DNA of 64,000 nucleotides from Comamonas sp. (GTDB lineage Bacteria; Pseudomonadota; Gammaproteobacteria; Burkholderiales; Burkholderiaceae_C), in contig JADMKK010000051.1 in assembly GCA_015478895.1 (NCBI GenBank), positions 1-64,000 on the forward strand, read 5' to 3'. The translations under genes and the position numbers were made by a program. Below are positions 1 through 8,500 of this stretch, one piece after another. Below the pieces are notes generated by a model, which was not told the DNA's origin, made no database searches, and saw only the letters and a list, made by a program, of their open reading frames with translations. Within the stretch, counting starts at the first letter, position 1. Every line of letters starts with the position of its first letter.

Positions 1-1
1 G

Positions 2-139
2 ACCATGGAGCAAAGGGCGCTTGTTTTTAAGCAGCCAATCATCCGGGACCTGACAGCTACTGACGGTGCGGGCGCTGTGCAGGGTGCACCTGCGGCGAAA
101 GAGCCGGATGCTGCTGCGCTGAGGTCGCAGTGCGATTAG
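2..139 (+). CDS. 3' end of an unidentified gene cut by the left edge
   Basis: The frame starting at base 2 is open for 45 codons to a TAG at 137-139. The predicted tail is hydrophilic and Ala/Pro-rich near its end, as protein C-termini often are. The stop is immediately followed by a hairpin repeat of the kind that sits after genes elsewhere in this window. I do not recognise the family. It could also be chance open sequence, because only 45 codons are visible. Confidence 0.4.
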   Translation, partial: TMEQRALVFKQPIIRDLTATDGAGAVQGAPAAKEPDAAALRSQCD

Positions 140-184
140 CTAAATTGATAGCTTTAGGCCGTTCTGCTTAAAGCGTTTGAGCTA
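137..184. repeat. degenerate AGCTA-flanked hairpin repeat
   Basis: TAGCT at 137-141 and AGCTA at 180-184 flank an inner inverted repeat, GCTTTA at 151-156 with TAAAGC at 169-174. The arrangement matches the better preserved copies near 20.25 kb and 44.25 kb. It looks like a dispersed intergenic palindrome, and this copy is worn. Confidence 0.5.
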
Positions 185-233
185 CAAATATTGCCAAAAC
201 CTAGTATTGGCGATGGAGTGAAGCTATTTTTTA

Positions 234-533
234 ATGAGCGTCACGCTGCAATGGGGTGACGCTGTGGAGAGATCGAGATGTTGTTTAGTATTTATCGCAT
301 TAGCCATTTATAGCGGCACCTTGATTTACGCAGGCGAATACACGGCAGAGAAAGCCCTGACCGCACTGGATGCGGGTTGGGCTGACTTGATTGGCGTAGG
401 TCGTGCCTTTATTGCCAACCCCATTTTTCCGCTGCGCTGGCAGCGTGGTTTGCTGCTGAATACGCCTGAGGCGGCCACGTTTTTTGGCGGAGGTGCCAAG
501 GGTTTGACGGATTACCCGTTGGCCCAAGCTTGA
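234..533 (+). pseudogene. C-terminal fragment of an Old Yellow Enzyme-type NADH:flavin oxidoreductase
   Basis: From about base 312 the frame encodes some 75 residues matching the C-terminal end of NemA/OYE alkene reductases: LIYAGEYTAEKA, then ADLIGVGRAFIANP (the FMN-phosphate GR region), then FGGGAKGLTDYP. These enzymes are normally about 360 residues long. The barrel strands with the FMN and substrate sites are missing, and the roughly 25 codons before the match do not resemble the family. I read it as a decayed gene rather than a functional short protein. No ribosome-binding site is obvious before the ATG at 234. Confidence 0.65.
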
Positions 534-620
534 AGGCAGCAGAAAGCCGACGTAGCAATACGTGGCAATATGGCGTTTTGACCGCACAAGCGGATAACAA
601 GTTTTGCTGAGGAGAGATGC

Positions 621-1208
621 ATGAAGCAGTGGCTGTGGGCAGTGGCAGGAACAATCGCTTTAGTAGGGTGCGCCAGTGCCGGCAAAGGAGGGGGCACGCA
701 AGCGCTGGTTCAAGTGCAGGAAGACAAAGCCACGCGCGTGAAAACGGTGGAGTTTGCCCCGCAGCCTATGGATTGTGGCCGGGTGGCGCATTGCCCGACC
801 TTGGGCGCGCAGTGGAGCAGTGCAACGCCCAATCGCGCTACTTTGCTGATCGGCACTTGGGGTGGTCAAGCGGTGGTGGAAGCTATTGAATTCAATGCCC
901 GTCCACATGCGCCGCTGCGTGTGCGCTCTAAAGCCAACATCGCCTCCACACTGCCGGGCGTCACTGCCTTTGTGGTGCCCATGGATACGCTGGAGCGCGT
1001 GGGCTTTGGCAAGGGCGCATGGGTGCGCGTGAACACCGATGGTGGCGTGCTGGAGGAAAACATGCACTCCGGTGACCGCAACAGTTTGGCAGGCGACGCC
1101 TTGAAACGCTTTATGTACGAAGCCTATAAAGGCACGGACAAAGAAGTCTCCGTGGGCTTGCTGGGCATCTTCACGGACAAGACTTACGAGCCCAATTACG
1201 GAAAATAA
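621..1208 (+). CDS. putative lipoprotein of unknown function
   Basis: A 195-residue protein starts at ATG 621 behind a GGAGAG ribosome-binding site at about 610-615. The N-terminus is a type II signal peptide: Lys near the start, a hydrophobic stretch, then the lipobox LVGC with the lipid-accepting Cys at residue 17. The mature part has a DCGRVAHCPTLG segment with two close cysteines that may form a disulfide, and no transmembrane segment. It is predicted to be anchored in the cell envelope. I do not recognise the domain. It has its own upstream gap and a gap of over 300 bases downstream, so it is probably a single-gene unit. Confidence 0.8.
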   Translation: MKQWLWAVAGTIALVGCASAGKGGGTQALVQVQEDKATRVKTVEFAPQPMDCGRVAHCPTLGAQWSSATPNRATLLIGTWGGQAVVEAIEFNARPHAPLRVRSKANIASTLPGVTAFVVPMDTLERVGFGKGAWVRVNTDGGVLEENMHSGDRNSLAGDALKRFMYEAYKGTDKEVSVGLLGIFTDKTYEPNYGK

Positions 1209-1367
1209 GAGCGCCAAGCCCTGATTCAGCCTGCCATTGGCCATGGAAAGCAAGCTCAGACAAAGGCGACAGGCTCACTTTTTGGTAGTGCGCTGCGGTT
1301 TTTTGTAAGCCTTCGTTGCATGGTTTTGGCGCGTTGCTGCGCGGTATTGGCGGTAATTGAGGCATCA

Positions 1368-1405
1368 TTGCGGGTTAGTCCCAAGGGGCTTTTCGAGCCC
1401 CGCAA
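1368..1405 (+). promoter_or_regulatory. stem-loop in the metN leader with two alternative pairings
   Basis: The 331 bases between the lipoprotein gene and metN (1209-1539) hold no convincing gene. Inside are TTGCGGG (1368-1374) pairing with CCCGCAA (1399-1405), and an inner GGGGCT (1385-1390) pairing with AGCCCC (1396-1401). The two right arms share bases, so the hairpins compete in part. A T-rich, AT-biased stretch (about 1415-1500) follows. It could be a leader regulatory structure or a simple terminator of the upstream gene. It does not match a riboswitch class that I can name. Confidence 0.35.
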
Positions 1406-1539
1406 GCGTCGATATAACTGTTTTGTCTTATTACTTAATTTTTGTTTAGTTTGTTTTTTTATATCGGCGCTTTACATTTCACTCTTCAAATTTTCTAGCG
1501 CGCCCACAGCCTGTGGCTGAGCGTGCAATGGCTATCTAC

Positions 1540-2586
1540 ATGATCGACATTCGGGATCTGACCCTGACCTACCAAGGCCCCAAGGGGCCTGTCGAAGCGC
1601 TCAAGCACATCAATCTGCATATTGATCAAGGCGAGATCTTCGGCATCATCGGGCGCTCTGGCGCTGGCAAGAGTTCATTGGTGCGCTGTATCAATTTGCT
1701 CAACCGTCCTACCAGCGGGCAGATGCTGGTCGATGGCCTTGATTTGATGACCATGAATGAAGCGCAACTGCGCATCGCGCGGCATCAAATTGGCATGGTG
1801 TTCCAGCACTTCAACTTGCTGTCGTCACGCACGGTGTACGACAACGCGGCGCTGCCGCTGGAGTTGGCGGGCATGAGCAAGGCGCAAATCAAAGCGCGCA
1901 TTGAGCCCTTGCTGGAACTGGTCGGCCTGGCGCATTTGTCAGACCGTTATCCGGCACAAATTTCGGGTGGCCAAAAGCAGCGCGTAGGCATTGCGCGTGC
2001 TTTGGCTTCCAACCCCAAGGTGTTGCTGAGTGACGAGGCTACTTCGGCGCTCGATCCGGAAACCACCCGCTCAATCCTGGACTTGCTGCGCAAGGTCAAC
2101 CGCGAGCTGGGCGTGACTGTGGTTTTGATTACGCACCAGATGCAAGTAATCAAGCAGATTGCTGACCGCGTGGCGGTGATTGATGCCGGTGAAATCGCGG
2201 AGATGGGCCCGGTCATTGATGTGTTCACGCGCCCCCAGCAAACCATTACCAAGAGTTTGATCGACGAAATCGTGCCGCAAGAGCTGCCCGAGAGCGTGGG
2301 CAACCGCGTGCGCGCACTGGCTGCCAAGCTGCCGGCCGGCCAAAGCGGCAAGCTGCTGCGCCTGTCGTATGCGGGCGAAAGTGCCTACGAGCCTATTCTT
2401 TCGCACCTGATTCGTGAGCTGGGCTTGGATCTGTCCATCCTGCACGGTCAGATTGACGAGATTCAGGAGCAGACCTTTGGCTCGCTGGCGGTGTATGCCA
2501 GCGGCGAGGCGGCCAAGATTGACGCAGCCATCACCCATCTGCAAAGCAGCGGCGTGGTGGTGCAAGTGGTGCAAGTAAAGGGTTAA
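1540..2586 (+). CDS. metN: methionine ABC importer ATP-binding protein MetN
   Basis: This is the ATPase of the D/L-methionine importer, which works with the MetI permease and a MetQ lipoprotein at the inner membrane. Visible motifs are Walker [10 protein letters not shown], the signature [13 protein letters not shown] and Walker [16 protein letters not shown]-terminal extension of about 90 residues fits the NIL domain that binds methionine and gives feedback inhibition. From ATG 1540 the product is 348 residues, the usual family size. GTG 1513 and ATG 1528 are in-frame alternatives, but the conserved N-terminus ([11 protein letters not shown]) begins at 1540. No strong Shine-Dalgarno is visible for any of them. 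metI follows after 3 bases. Confidence 0.92.
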   Translation: MIDIRDLTLTYQGPKGPVEALKHINLHIDQGEIFGIIGRSGAGKSSLVRCINLLNRPTSGQMLVDGLDLMTMNEAQLRIARHQIGMVFQHFNLLSSRTVYDNAALPLELAGMSKAQIKARIEPLLELVGLAHLSDRYPAQISGGQKQRVGIARALASNPKVLLSDEATSALDPETTRSILDLLRKVNRELGVTVVLITHQMQVIKQIADRVAVIDAGEIAEMGPVIDVFTRPQQTITKSLIDEIVPQELPESVGNRVRALAAKLPAGQSGKLLRLSYAGESAYEPILSHLIRELGLDLSILHGQIDEIQEQTFGSLAVYASGEAAKIDAAITHLQSSGVVVQVVQVKG

Positions 2587-2589
2587 GCG

Positions 2590-3255
2590 ATGTTCGAGAA
2601 TTTTTCGGAAATGATGATTGAGCTGTTCATCCAGTCGTTCTGGGAGACGCTGATCATGGTCGGCATCTCGGGCGCGCTGGGTGCTTTGTTTGGCATTCCG
2701 CTGGGCGTTTTTCTGCGCCTGACCGACAAAGGCGGTGTGCTGCAAAACGCTCCGCTCAATAACACGGTGGGCTGGCTGGTCAATGCGCTGCGTTCCACGC
2801 CTTTCATCATCTTGCTGGTGGCGATCATTCCGTTCACCCGTTTGATTACCGGCTCGTCCATCGGCACCTGGGCTGCGGTCGTGCCGTTGACGATTGCTGC
2901 TGCGCCATTCATTGCGCGCTTGGTAGAAACCTCGCTGCGTGAGGTGGACAACGGCTTGGTGGAAGCGGCCCAGTCCATGGGCGCAAGCACCAGCCAGATC
3001 GTCTGGAAAGTCTTGCTGCCAGAAGCCATGCCCGGGATTGTGGCGGGTTTGACCATCAGTCTGGTGAGCCTGACCGGCTACTCTGCCATGGCGGGCGCGA
3101 TTGGCGGCGGCGGTCTGGGTGACTTGGGGATCCGCTACGGTTACCAGCGTTTTCTGCCCGACATCATGCTGGCCGTGGTGATCATCCTGATCTTCTTTGT
3201 GCAAGCCATCCAAAGCTTTGGCGACTGGATTGTGCGCCGTATCAGCCACAAGTAA
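2590..3255 (+). CDS. metI: methionine ABC importer permease MetI
   Basis: A 221-residue inner-membrane protein with about five hydrophobic segments, the normal size and layout for MetI. The cytoplasmic coupling loop has the EAA motif (EAAQSMGASTSQIVWKVLLPEAMPGI) that docks onto MetN. It starts 3 bases after the metN stop, so the two genes are co-transcribed and probably translationally coupled. The usual third gene, metQ for the substrate-binding lipoprotein, is absent: a strong bidirectional terminator and convergent bamD follow. MetQ must be supplied from elsewhere in the genome. Confidence 0.93.
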   Translation: MFENFSEMMIELFIQSFWETLIMVGISGALGALFGIPLGVFLRLTDKGGVLQNAPLNNTVGWLVNALRSTPFIILLVAIIPFTRLITGSSIGTWAAVVPLTIAAAPFIARLVETSLREVDNGLVEAAQSMGASTSQIVWKVLLPEAMPGIVAGLTISLVSLTGYSAMAGAIGGGGLGDLGIRYGYQRFLPDIMLAVVIILIFFVQAIQSFGDWIVRRISHK

Positions 3256-3295
3256 ATGCATGGCTCAGGTGCTGACCACTGCGGTGGTTGCACCT

Positions 3296-3386
3296 AAAAA
3301 AAGAGCGCTTGCCCTTCGTATTTAAAAGAATTCAGATGGTTTTCTATCTGAACTCAAGTAAAGCAAAGGGGCAGGCGCTCTTTTTT
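3296..3386. terminator. bidirectional branched terminator between metI and bamD
   Basis: GAGCGC plus TTGCCCTT (3303-3316) pairs with 3367-3380, giving a stem of about 14 bp. A second perfect hairpin (TTCAGAT 3331-3337 with ATCTGAA 3346-3352) sits inside its loop. An A-run lies on the left and a T-run on the right, so it can stop transcription from both strands. It separates convergent genes. Confidence 0.85.
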
Positions 3387-3400
3387 ATGGAACAGTTGGC

Positions 3401-4186
3401 TTACCAGATTTTCCACCAGGGATCTTTTTTCTTCTGTGGAACGGCCGTCTCTGCGTAATTGGTTTCGTAAACGCGCTGGGCGTCGTCACGCAGATCGTTC
3501 ATGCCCAACTTGTCGTAGGACTTGATCAGAATGTCCAGCGCTTCCTGCACGGCAGGCACGCCTTGGTAGTCCGACAAGGCCACTTGCGCACGGGCAATGG
3601 CCGCTACATAAGCGCCGCGCTCGTAGTAGTAACGTGCCACGTGCACTTCATAATGGGCCAGCGAGTTGATGATGTACGTCATGCGCAGGCGTGCATCGGG
3701 CGCATAGCGTGAAGCCGGGAAACGGGTGACCAACTGATCGAAAGATTCGTACGATTCCTTGGCTGCCTTCTGGTCACGTTCCGACAAATCCTGGCGTGAC
3801 AGCCAGGAAAACAGACCCAGGTTGTCATTGAAATTCACCAGGCCCTTGAGGTAGAGCGCGTAGTCAATGGCCGGGCTGGCCGGGTGCAGGCGGATAAAAC
3901 GGTCCAACGTGGCCTGAGCTTGCTCTTTTTCGCCAGATTTGTACTGGGCGTACGCTTTTTCGATCTGTGCCTGCTGCGCCAAAGGGGTGCCTGCGGCACG
4001 GCCTTCGAGCTTTTCAAACAAAGGCACTGCCTTGTCGTAGCCCCCAGAGGTGGCTTCGTCGCGCGCCTCGGTGTAAATGCGGTCGGGGGTCCAGTTGGCG
4101 GTCGGGTCTTCCTTGGTCGAAGAGCAGCCAGCTAACAGGCTTGCCAGAACGGCAGCAGCAATAACAGGTCTTGAAAAGCGTGGCAT
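3401..4186 (-). CDS. bamD: outer membrane assembly lipoprotein BamD (ComL)
   Basis: BamD is the essential TPR lipoprotein of the BAM complex, which folds beta-barrel proteins into the outer membrane. The 261-residue product begins with a short signal peptide ending in the lipobox LLAGC (Cys 21). Helical tetratricopeptide-type repeats follow (AVPLFEKLEGRAAGTPLAQQAQIEKAY and similar), together with the BamD-typical DYALYLKGL segment. The start at 4186 gives a signal peptide of normal length; ATG 4216 would add ten residues. It diverges from dnaE across about 200 bases. Confidence 0.93.
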   Translation of the reverse strand: MPRFSRPVIAAAVLASLLAGCSSTKEDPTANWTPDRIYTEARDEATSGGYDKAVPLFEKLEGRAAGTPLAQQAQIEKAYAQYKSGEKEQAQATLDRFIRLHPASPAIDYALYLKGLVNFNDNLGLFSWLSRQDLSERDQKAAKESYESFDQLVTRFPASRYAPDARLRMTYIINSLAHYEVHVARYYYERGAYVAAIARAQVALSDYQGVPAVQEALDILIKSYDKLGMNDLRDDAQRVYETNYAETAVPQKKKDPWWKIW

Positions 4187-4385
4187 GTCTAACAGCTTTC
4201 GGACAGAAATGGTCATAAGTTCTTGGTGCGAAAAACACCCCTCAGCACAGGCGGGTGGTCTGCAAGGTGGCTTGCATTGTATAGGTCTAAATCTTGTGCA
4301 TTGCATGCAAGGTGCAGCCACACGCGGCTTGGGGCATGGCAAAAACTCAGCGCGCAGCACGCCCGGCCTTCCTACAATGGCGGCC

Positions 4386-7300
4386 ATGTTTGTTCACTTG
4401 CGCCTGCATTCCGAGTTCTCCGTCGTTGACGGAACTTGCCGTATCAATGACGTTATCAGCGCTGCGGCGGCTGATGGCCAGCCCGCCATGGCTATTACCG
4501 ACCTGAACAATTTGTTTGGCGGCTTGAAGTTCTATAAATCTGGTCGAAGCAAGGGTGTGAAACCCATTTTGGGTGCTGAGCTGAACATGGAGGGCATGGA
4601 CGGTGGGGCCTCCAGCCGCATTTTGGTGCTGGTGCAAAGCCAGTTGGGCTACCACAACCTGTCTGAAATTCTGGCGCGCGGCTGGACGGGCAATGTCTCC
4701 AAAGTGCAGGCCCAGCCATTTTTCAAATGGGAGTGGTTGCAGGAACTCAATGAAGGCCTGTTGCTGTTGTCGGGCGCGAATGCGGGCCCCGTGGGCCAAG
4801 CGTTGCTGCGCGGCGATGCCCGGGGCGCAGCAGACATTGCGCTGCGGCTGGCTACTTTGTTTACACACCGCTTTTACTTAGAGTTGCAGCGTGCAGGGCG
4901 TAATGAAGATGACAAGCTGGTGCTGCAAACCGTGCAACTGGCCGCACGTTTGAATTTACCCGTGGTGGCCACGCACCCTGTGCAGTTCTTGAAGCCGGAT
5001 GATTTTGAATCGCACGAAGCGCGGGTGTGTATCTCTGAGGGTGAGACGCTGGGCAACCCCAAGCGTATACGTCGTTTTACGCGCGAGCAGTACCTGAAAA
5101 ACAGTGCGCAGATGAAAGCGCTGTTTGCGGACATTCCCTCCGCGCTTGAAAACACCGTAGAAATTGCGCGCCGCTGCAGCACCACCCTGCTGCTGGGCAA
5201 GTACTTTTTGCCCGATTTCCCCACGCCCAATGGCATGTCGATTGAAGAATACTTTCGCCATGCGTCTTTTGAAGGCCTGGAAGAGCGTCTGGCGTTGCTG
5301 TTCCCGGACGCAGCGGTGCGTGACGCCAAGCGGCCTCAGTATGTTGAGCGGCTGGAGTTTGAGCTGAACATCATCTTGAAGATGGGCTTTCCCGGCTACT
5401 TCCTGATCGTGGCGGACTTCATTATCTGGGCCAAGAACAATGGTTGCCCGGTGGGGCCAGGCCGTGGTTCGGGCGCCGGTTCGCTGGTGGCGTATGTGCT
5501 CAAGATTACCGATCTGGACCCCATCCACTACAACTTGCTGTTCGAGCGCTTCTTGAATCCAGAGCGCGTCTCCATGCCTGACTTTGACGTGGACTTTTGT
5601 CAGGCCAACCGCGACCGCGTGATTGACTATGTGAAAGACCGCTATGGCCGCACCGCGGTCAGCCAGATTGCCACTTTCGGCACCATGGCTGCGCGTGCGG
5701 TGATCCGTGACGTGGGCCGCGCGCTGGATTTGAGCTACAACTTTTGCGATGGCATCTCCAAGCTGATTCCGAACAAGCCGGGGCTGCACGTCACGCTCAG
5801 ATACCCGCCCAACCCGAAGAAGGAAGGCGACAAGTACACCTACGCGCTGGAGGCAGAACCCGTGCTGGCCGAGCGTCTGGAAAAGGAAGAAGACGTCAGG
5901 CTGTTGATCGAGATGGCGCAAAAGCTCGAAGGCATGACCCGCAACATCGGCATGCACGCCGGGGGCGTGGTGATTGCACCGGGCAAACTGACCGACTTTT
6001 GCCCGCTGTACCAGCAGCCCGGCAGCGAATCGGCCGTGGCCATGTTCGACAAGGACGACGTGGAACTGGTCGGTCTGGTGAAGTTTGACTTTTTGGGCCT
6101 GGCCACGCTGACGATTCTGGAAATCGCGCGTGAGTTCATCATCAAGCGCCACAAGGGGCAGGAAAACTTCCAGTTCGAGACCATTCCGCTGGATGACTAC
6201 CCGACCTACAAGCTGTTCCAGGAAGGCAAGACCGAAGCTGTATTCCAGTTTGAATCGCGCGGCATGCAGGGTATGTTGCGCGATGCCAAGCCTTCGCGCC
6301 TGGAAGACTTGATTGCGTTGAATGCGCTGTACCGCCCCGGGCCTATGGATCTGATTCCTTCCTTCGTGGCGCGCAAGCACGGGCGTGAGGAGATCGAATA
6401 TCCGCACCCCTTGGTCGAGCAAGTGCTGGCTGAAACCTACGGCATCATGGTCTACCAAGAGCAGGTGATGCAGACGGCACAGGTGTTGGGCGGCTACTCG
6501 CTGGGTGGCGCTGACTTGCTGCGCCGCGCCATGGGCAAGAAAAAAGCCGAGGAAATGGCGCAGCACCGTTTGCTGTTCCGTGAGGGCGCTGCGAAAAAAG
6601 ACATCAGTGCCGAAAAAGCCGATGAAGTTTTCGACTTGATGGAAAAGTTCGCGGGCTATGGCTTTAACAAGTCGCACGCGGCTGCGTATTCCTTGCTGGC
6701 CTACCACACGGCTTGGCTCAAGGTGCATTACACGGCCGAGTTTTTCTGCGGCAATATGACCGTGGAAATGGATAACACCGACAAGCTCAAGGTGCTCTAT
6801 GAAGACGCGCTGAAGATGGGCTTGACCTTTGAGATGCCCGATGTCAATCGCGGCACCTACCGGTTTGAGCCGGTCACGGACAAAGTCATTCGCTATGGTC
6901 TGGGTGCCATCAAGGGCACGGGCCAGCAGGCCATCGAAGCCATCATTGCGGCGCGCGAAGGCAGTGGCGTAGGGCCTGAGGGCTATGTCAAAGGCCCATT
7001 CAAGAGCCTGTTTGATTTCTGCGCACGCGTGGATCGCTCCAAACTCAACAAACGCACGCTGGATGCGCTGATCAAAGCCGGCGCTTTCGACAGCATTCAC
7101 CTGGATCGCGCCGCGCTGTCGGGCTCCATGGATACGGCTTTTGAGTACGGTAACGCCCAGTTGGCCAATGCCAACCAGGGTGGCCTGTTTGACATGATGG
7201 GGGATGATGCCCAAGGCTCCAGCACGCAAGAGCCTGCTTTGGCCGATGCTCTGCCTTGGGGCGTCAAAGAGCGCCTGACTTTGGAAAAAGGCGCGGTCGG

Positions 7301-7925
7301 CTTTTATCTGTCTGGGCATTTGTTCGATGAAGTGGAGCATGAGGTGCGCCATTTCATTCGCACCCCCTTGAGCGAGCTTGGCGACAGCCGCGAGCCGCAG
7401 ATGCTGGCCGGGATTGTGAGTGACTTGCGTGTCATCAACGGGCAACGCGGCAAGCTGTGCCTGTTCAAGATCGATGACAAGACAGCGGTGCTGGAAGCAT
7501 CGGTGGACGAAGCCACGCTCAACGCCAACAGTGAATTGCTAAAGGATGACGAGTTTGTGGTGTTCAGCGGTCGCGTGCAGCACGACCATTTCAGCGGCGG
7601 CCTGCGTATCAAGGTGCAAAACGTCTGGAGTCTGGCAGATGCGCGCTGCCGTTTTGTGCGCTATTTGCAAGTGGATGCCAGCCAGAAAATGCCTGATATC
7701 ACGCGTATTCTGAAAGAGTTCCCTTGCCGCGAGGAAGCAAGTGACCAAGGCACCGTGATGCAAGGCGTCAAGGTGCGCTTGAATGTGCGCTGCAAAAGCG
7801 AAGCTATGCTGGCTGCCGCAGAATTGGACCTGGGCGACAAAAACAAGTTCTACCCCAGCGATGCAGCCCTGGCCGCTTGGCGCGCCGAAACAGGTAGTAC
7901 CGGTTGCCAGCTTGTGTGGCGCTGA
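4386..7925 (+). CDS. dnaE: DNA polymerase III alpha subunit DnaE
   Basis: The replicative polymerase catalytic subunit, about 1179 residues, normal for DnaE1. The N-terminal PHP domain begins FVHLRLHSEFSVVDG. The palm has the catalytic motif PDFDVDF with Asp 401 and Asp 403, the same numbers as in Escherichia coli. The active-site loop GPGRGSGAGSLVAY and the fingers region YQEQVMQ...GGADLLRRAMGKKK are also visible. Near residue 930, QGGLF fits the internal beta-clamp binding motif, and an OB-fold segment follows. ATG 4386 matches the conserved N-terminus; ATG 4377, three codons earlier, is an alternative. It has the housekeeping C-family layout rather than the shorter DnaE2 (ImuC) type. Confidence 0.96.
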   Translation: MFVHLRLHSEFSVVDGTCRINDVISAAAADGQPAMAITDLNNLFGGLKFYKSGRSKGVKPILGAELNMEGMDGGASSRILVLVQSQLGYHNLSEILARGWTGNVSKVQAQPFFKWEWLQELNEGLLLLSGANAGPVGQALLRGDARGAADIALRLATLFTHRFYLELQRAGRNEDDKLVLQTVQLAARLNLPVVATHPVQFLKPDDFESHEARVCISEGETLGNPKRIRRFTREQYLKNSAQMKALFADIPSALENTVEIARRCSTTLLLGKYFLPDFPTPNGMSIEEYFRHASFEGLEERLALLFPDAAVRDAKRPQYVERLEFELNIILKMGFPGYFLIVADFIIWAKNNGCPVGPGRGSGAGSLVAYVLKITDLDPIHYNLLFERFLNPERVSMPDFDVDFCQANRDRVIDYVKDRYGRTAVSQIATFGTMAARAVIRDVGRALDLSYNFCDGISKLIPNKPGLHVTLRYPPNPKKEGDKYTYALEAEPVLAERLEKEEDVRLLIEMAQKLEGMTRNIGMHAGGVVIAPGKLTDFCPLYQQPGSESAVAMFDKDDVELVGLVKFDFLGLATLTILEIAREFIIKRHKGQENFQFETIPLDDYPTYKLFQEGKTEAVFQFESRGMQGMLRDAKPSRLEDLIALNALYRPGPMDLIPSFVARKHGREEIEYPHPLVEQVLAETYGIMVYQEQVMQTAQVLGGYSLGGADLLRRAMGKKKAEEMAQHRLLFREGAAKKDISAEKADEVFDLMEKFAGYGFNKSHAAAYSLLAYHTAWLKVHYTAEFFCGNMTVEMDNTDKLKVLYEDALKMGLTFEMPDVNRGTYRFEPVTDKVIRYGLGAIKGTGQQAIEAIIAAREGSGVGPEGYVKGPFKSLFDFCARVDRSKLNKRTLDALIKAGAFDSIHLDRAALSGSMDTAFEYGNAQLANANQGGLFDMMGDDAQGSSTQEPALADALPWGVKERLTLEKGAVGFYLSGHLFDEVEHEVRHFIRTPLSELGDSREPQMLAGIVSDLRVINGQRGKLCLFKIDDKTAVLEASVDEATLNANSELLKDDEFVVFSGRVQHDHFSGGLRIKVQNVWSLADARCRFVRYLQVDASQKMPDITRILKEFPCREEASDQGTVMQGVKVRLNVRCKSEAMLAAAELDLGDKNKFYPSDAALAAWRAETGSTGCQLVWR

Positions 7926-8069
7926 CACATCGCATCACATTCCCAGCGCACAACCGGCATCTTCACCTTTTGAAGGACAGCGGTTGTGTGTCCTACAAGA
8001 TAATTCTTGAATACACCCTTTTCATGCCCATCTAGCCAGTTGAACAATGGCTAAGGGCAGATCGCTAGA

Positions 8070-8438
8070 ATGAAATTCATGGCTACCCAACAACCTCCAC
8101 ATCGCCCTGTATTGCCTGATCAAGTCATCCGAGATGACGACAGCAATTCGGTTGTGCTGGAACGTCGCACTCAAAAGCTTGCACCGCCGCCGATGTACCA
8201 GGTGGTCATGCTCAATGATGACTTCACCCCTATGGAGTTTGTGATCATGGTTTTACAGGAATTTTTTAGTAAAGACCAAGAGCAGGCCACACAGATCATG
8301 CTCAAAATTCACCTCGATGGACGCGGCATTTGCGGCGTCTACTCGCGCGACGTTGCTGCCACCAAGGTGGAGCAAGTTTTAGATGCTGCACAGCAGGCAG
8401 GCCACCCCCTGCAAGCTACCAGCGAACCTATTGAATAA
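8070..8438 (+). CDS. clpS: ATP-dependent Clp protease adaptor ClpS
   Basis: A 122-residue adaptor that delivers N-degron substrates (Leu, Phe, Tyr or Trp at the N-terminus) to ClpAP. The conserved core reads [24 protein letters not shown], including the N-degron pocket residues (NDD and Met), and then a [16 protein letters not shown] segment. An extended flexible N-terminus precedes it, as usual. ATG 8079 is an alternative start. It lies 62 bases before clpA, the standard partner arrangement. Confidence 0.95.
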   Translation: MKFMATQQPPHRPVLPDQVIRDDDSNSVVLERRTQKLAPPPMYQVVMLNDDFTPMEFVIMVLQEFFSKDQEQATQIMLKIHLDGRGICGVYSRDVAATKVEQVLDAAQQAGHPLQATSEPIE

Positions 8439-8500
8439 ATGGTGTTCGCCCCGAATTACCAAGACAGTCACACAACCCGCAAGCACGAAGGAGTTCATAC

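Noticed and set aside
4956-7445. 829-codon open frame on the minus strand
   Set aside because: It lies wholly within dnaE, whose catalytic motifs are clear on the plus strand. The antisense translation is His/Gln/Arg-rich without domains, typical of an antisense shadow of a GC-rich gene.
7949-7988. Hairpin CACAACCG/CGGTTGTG after dnaE
   Set aside because: The stem is real, but no T-run follows, so I do not call it a terminator.
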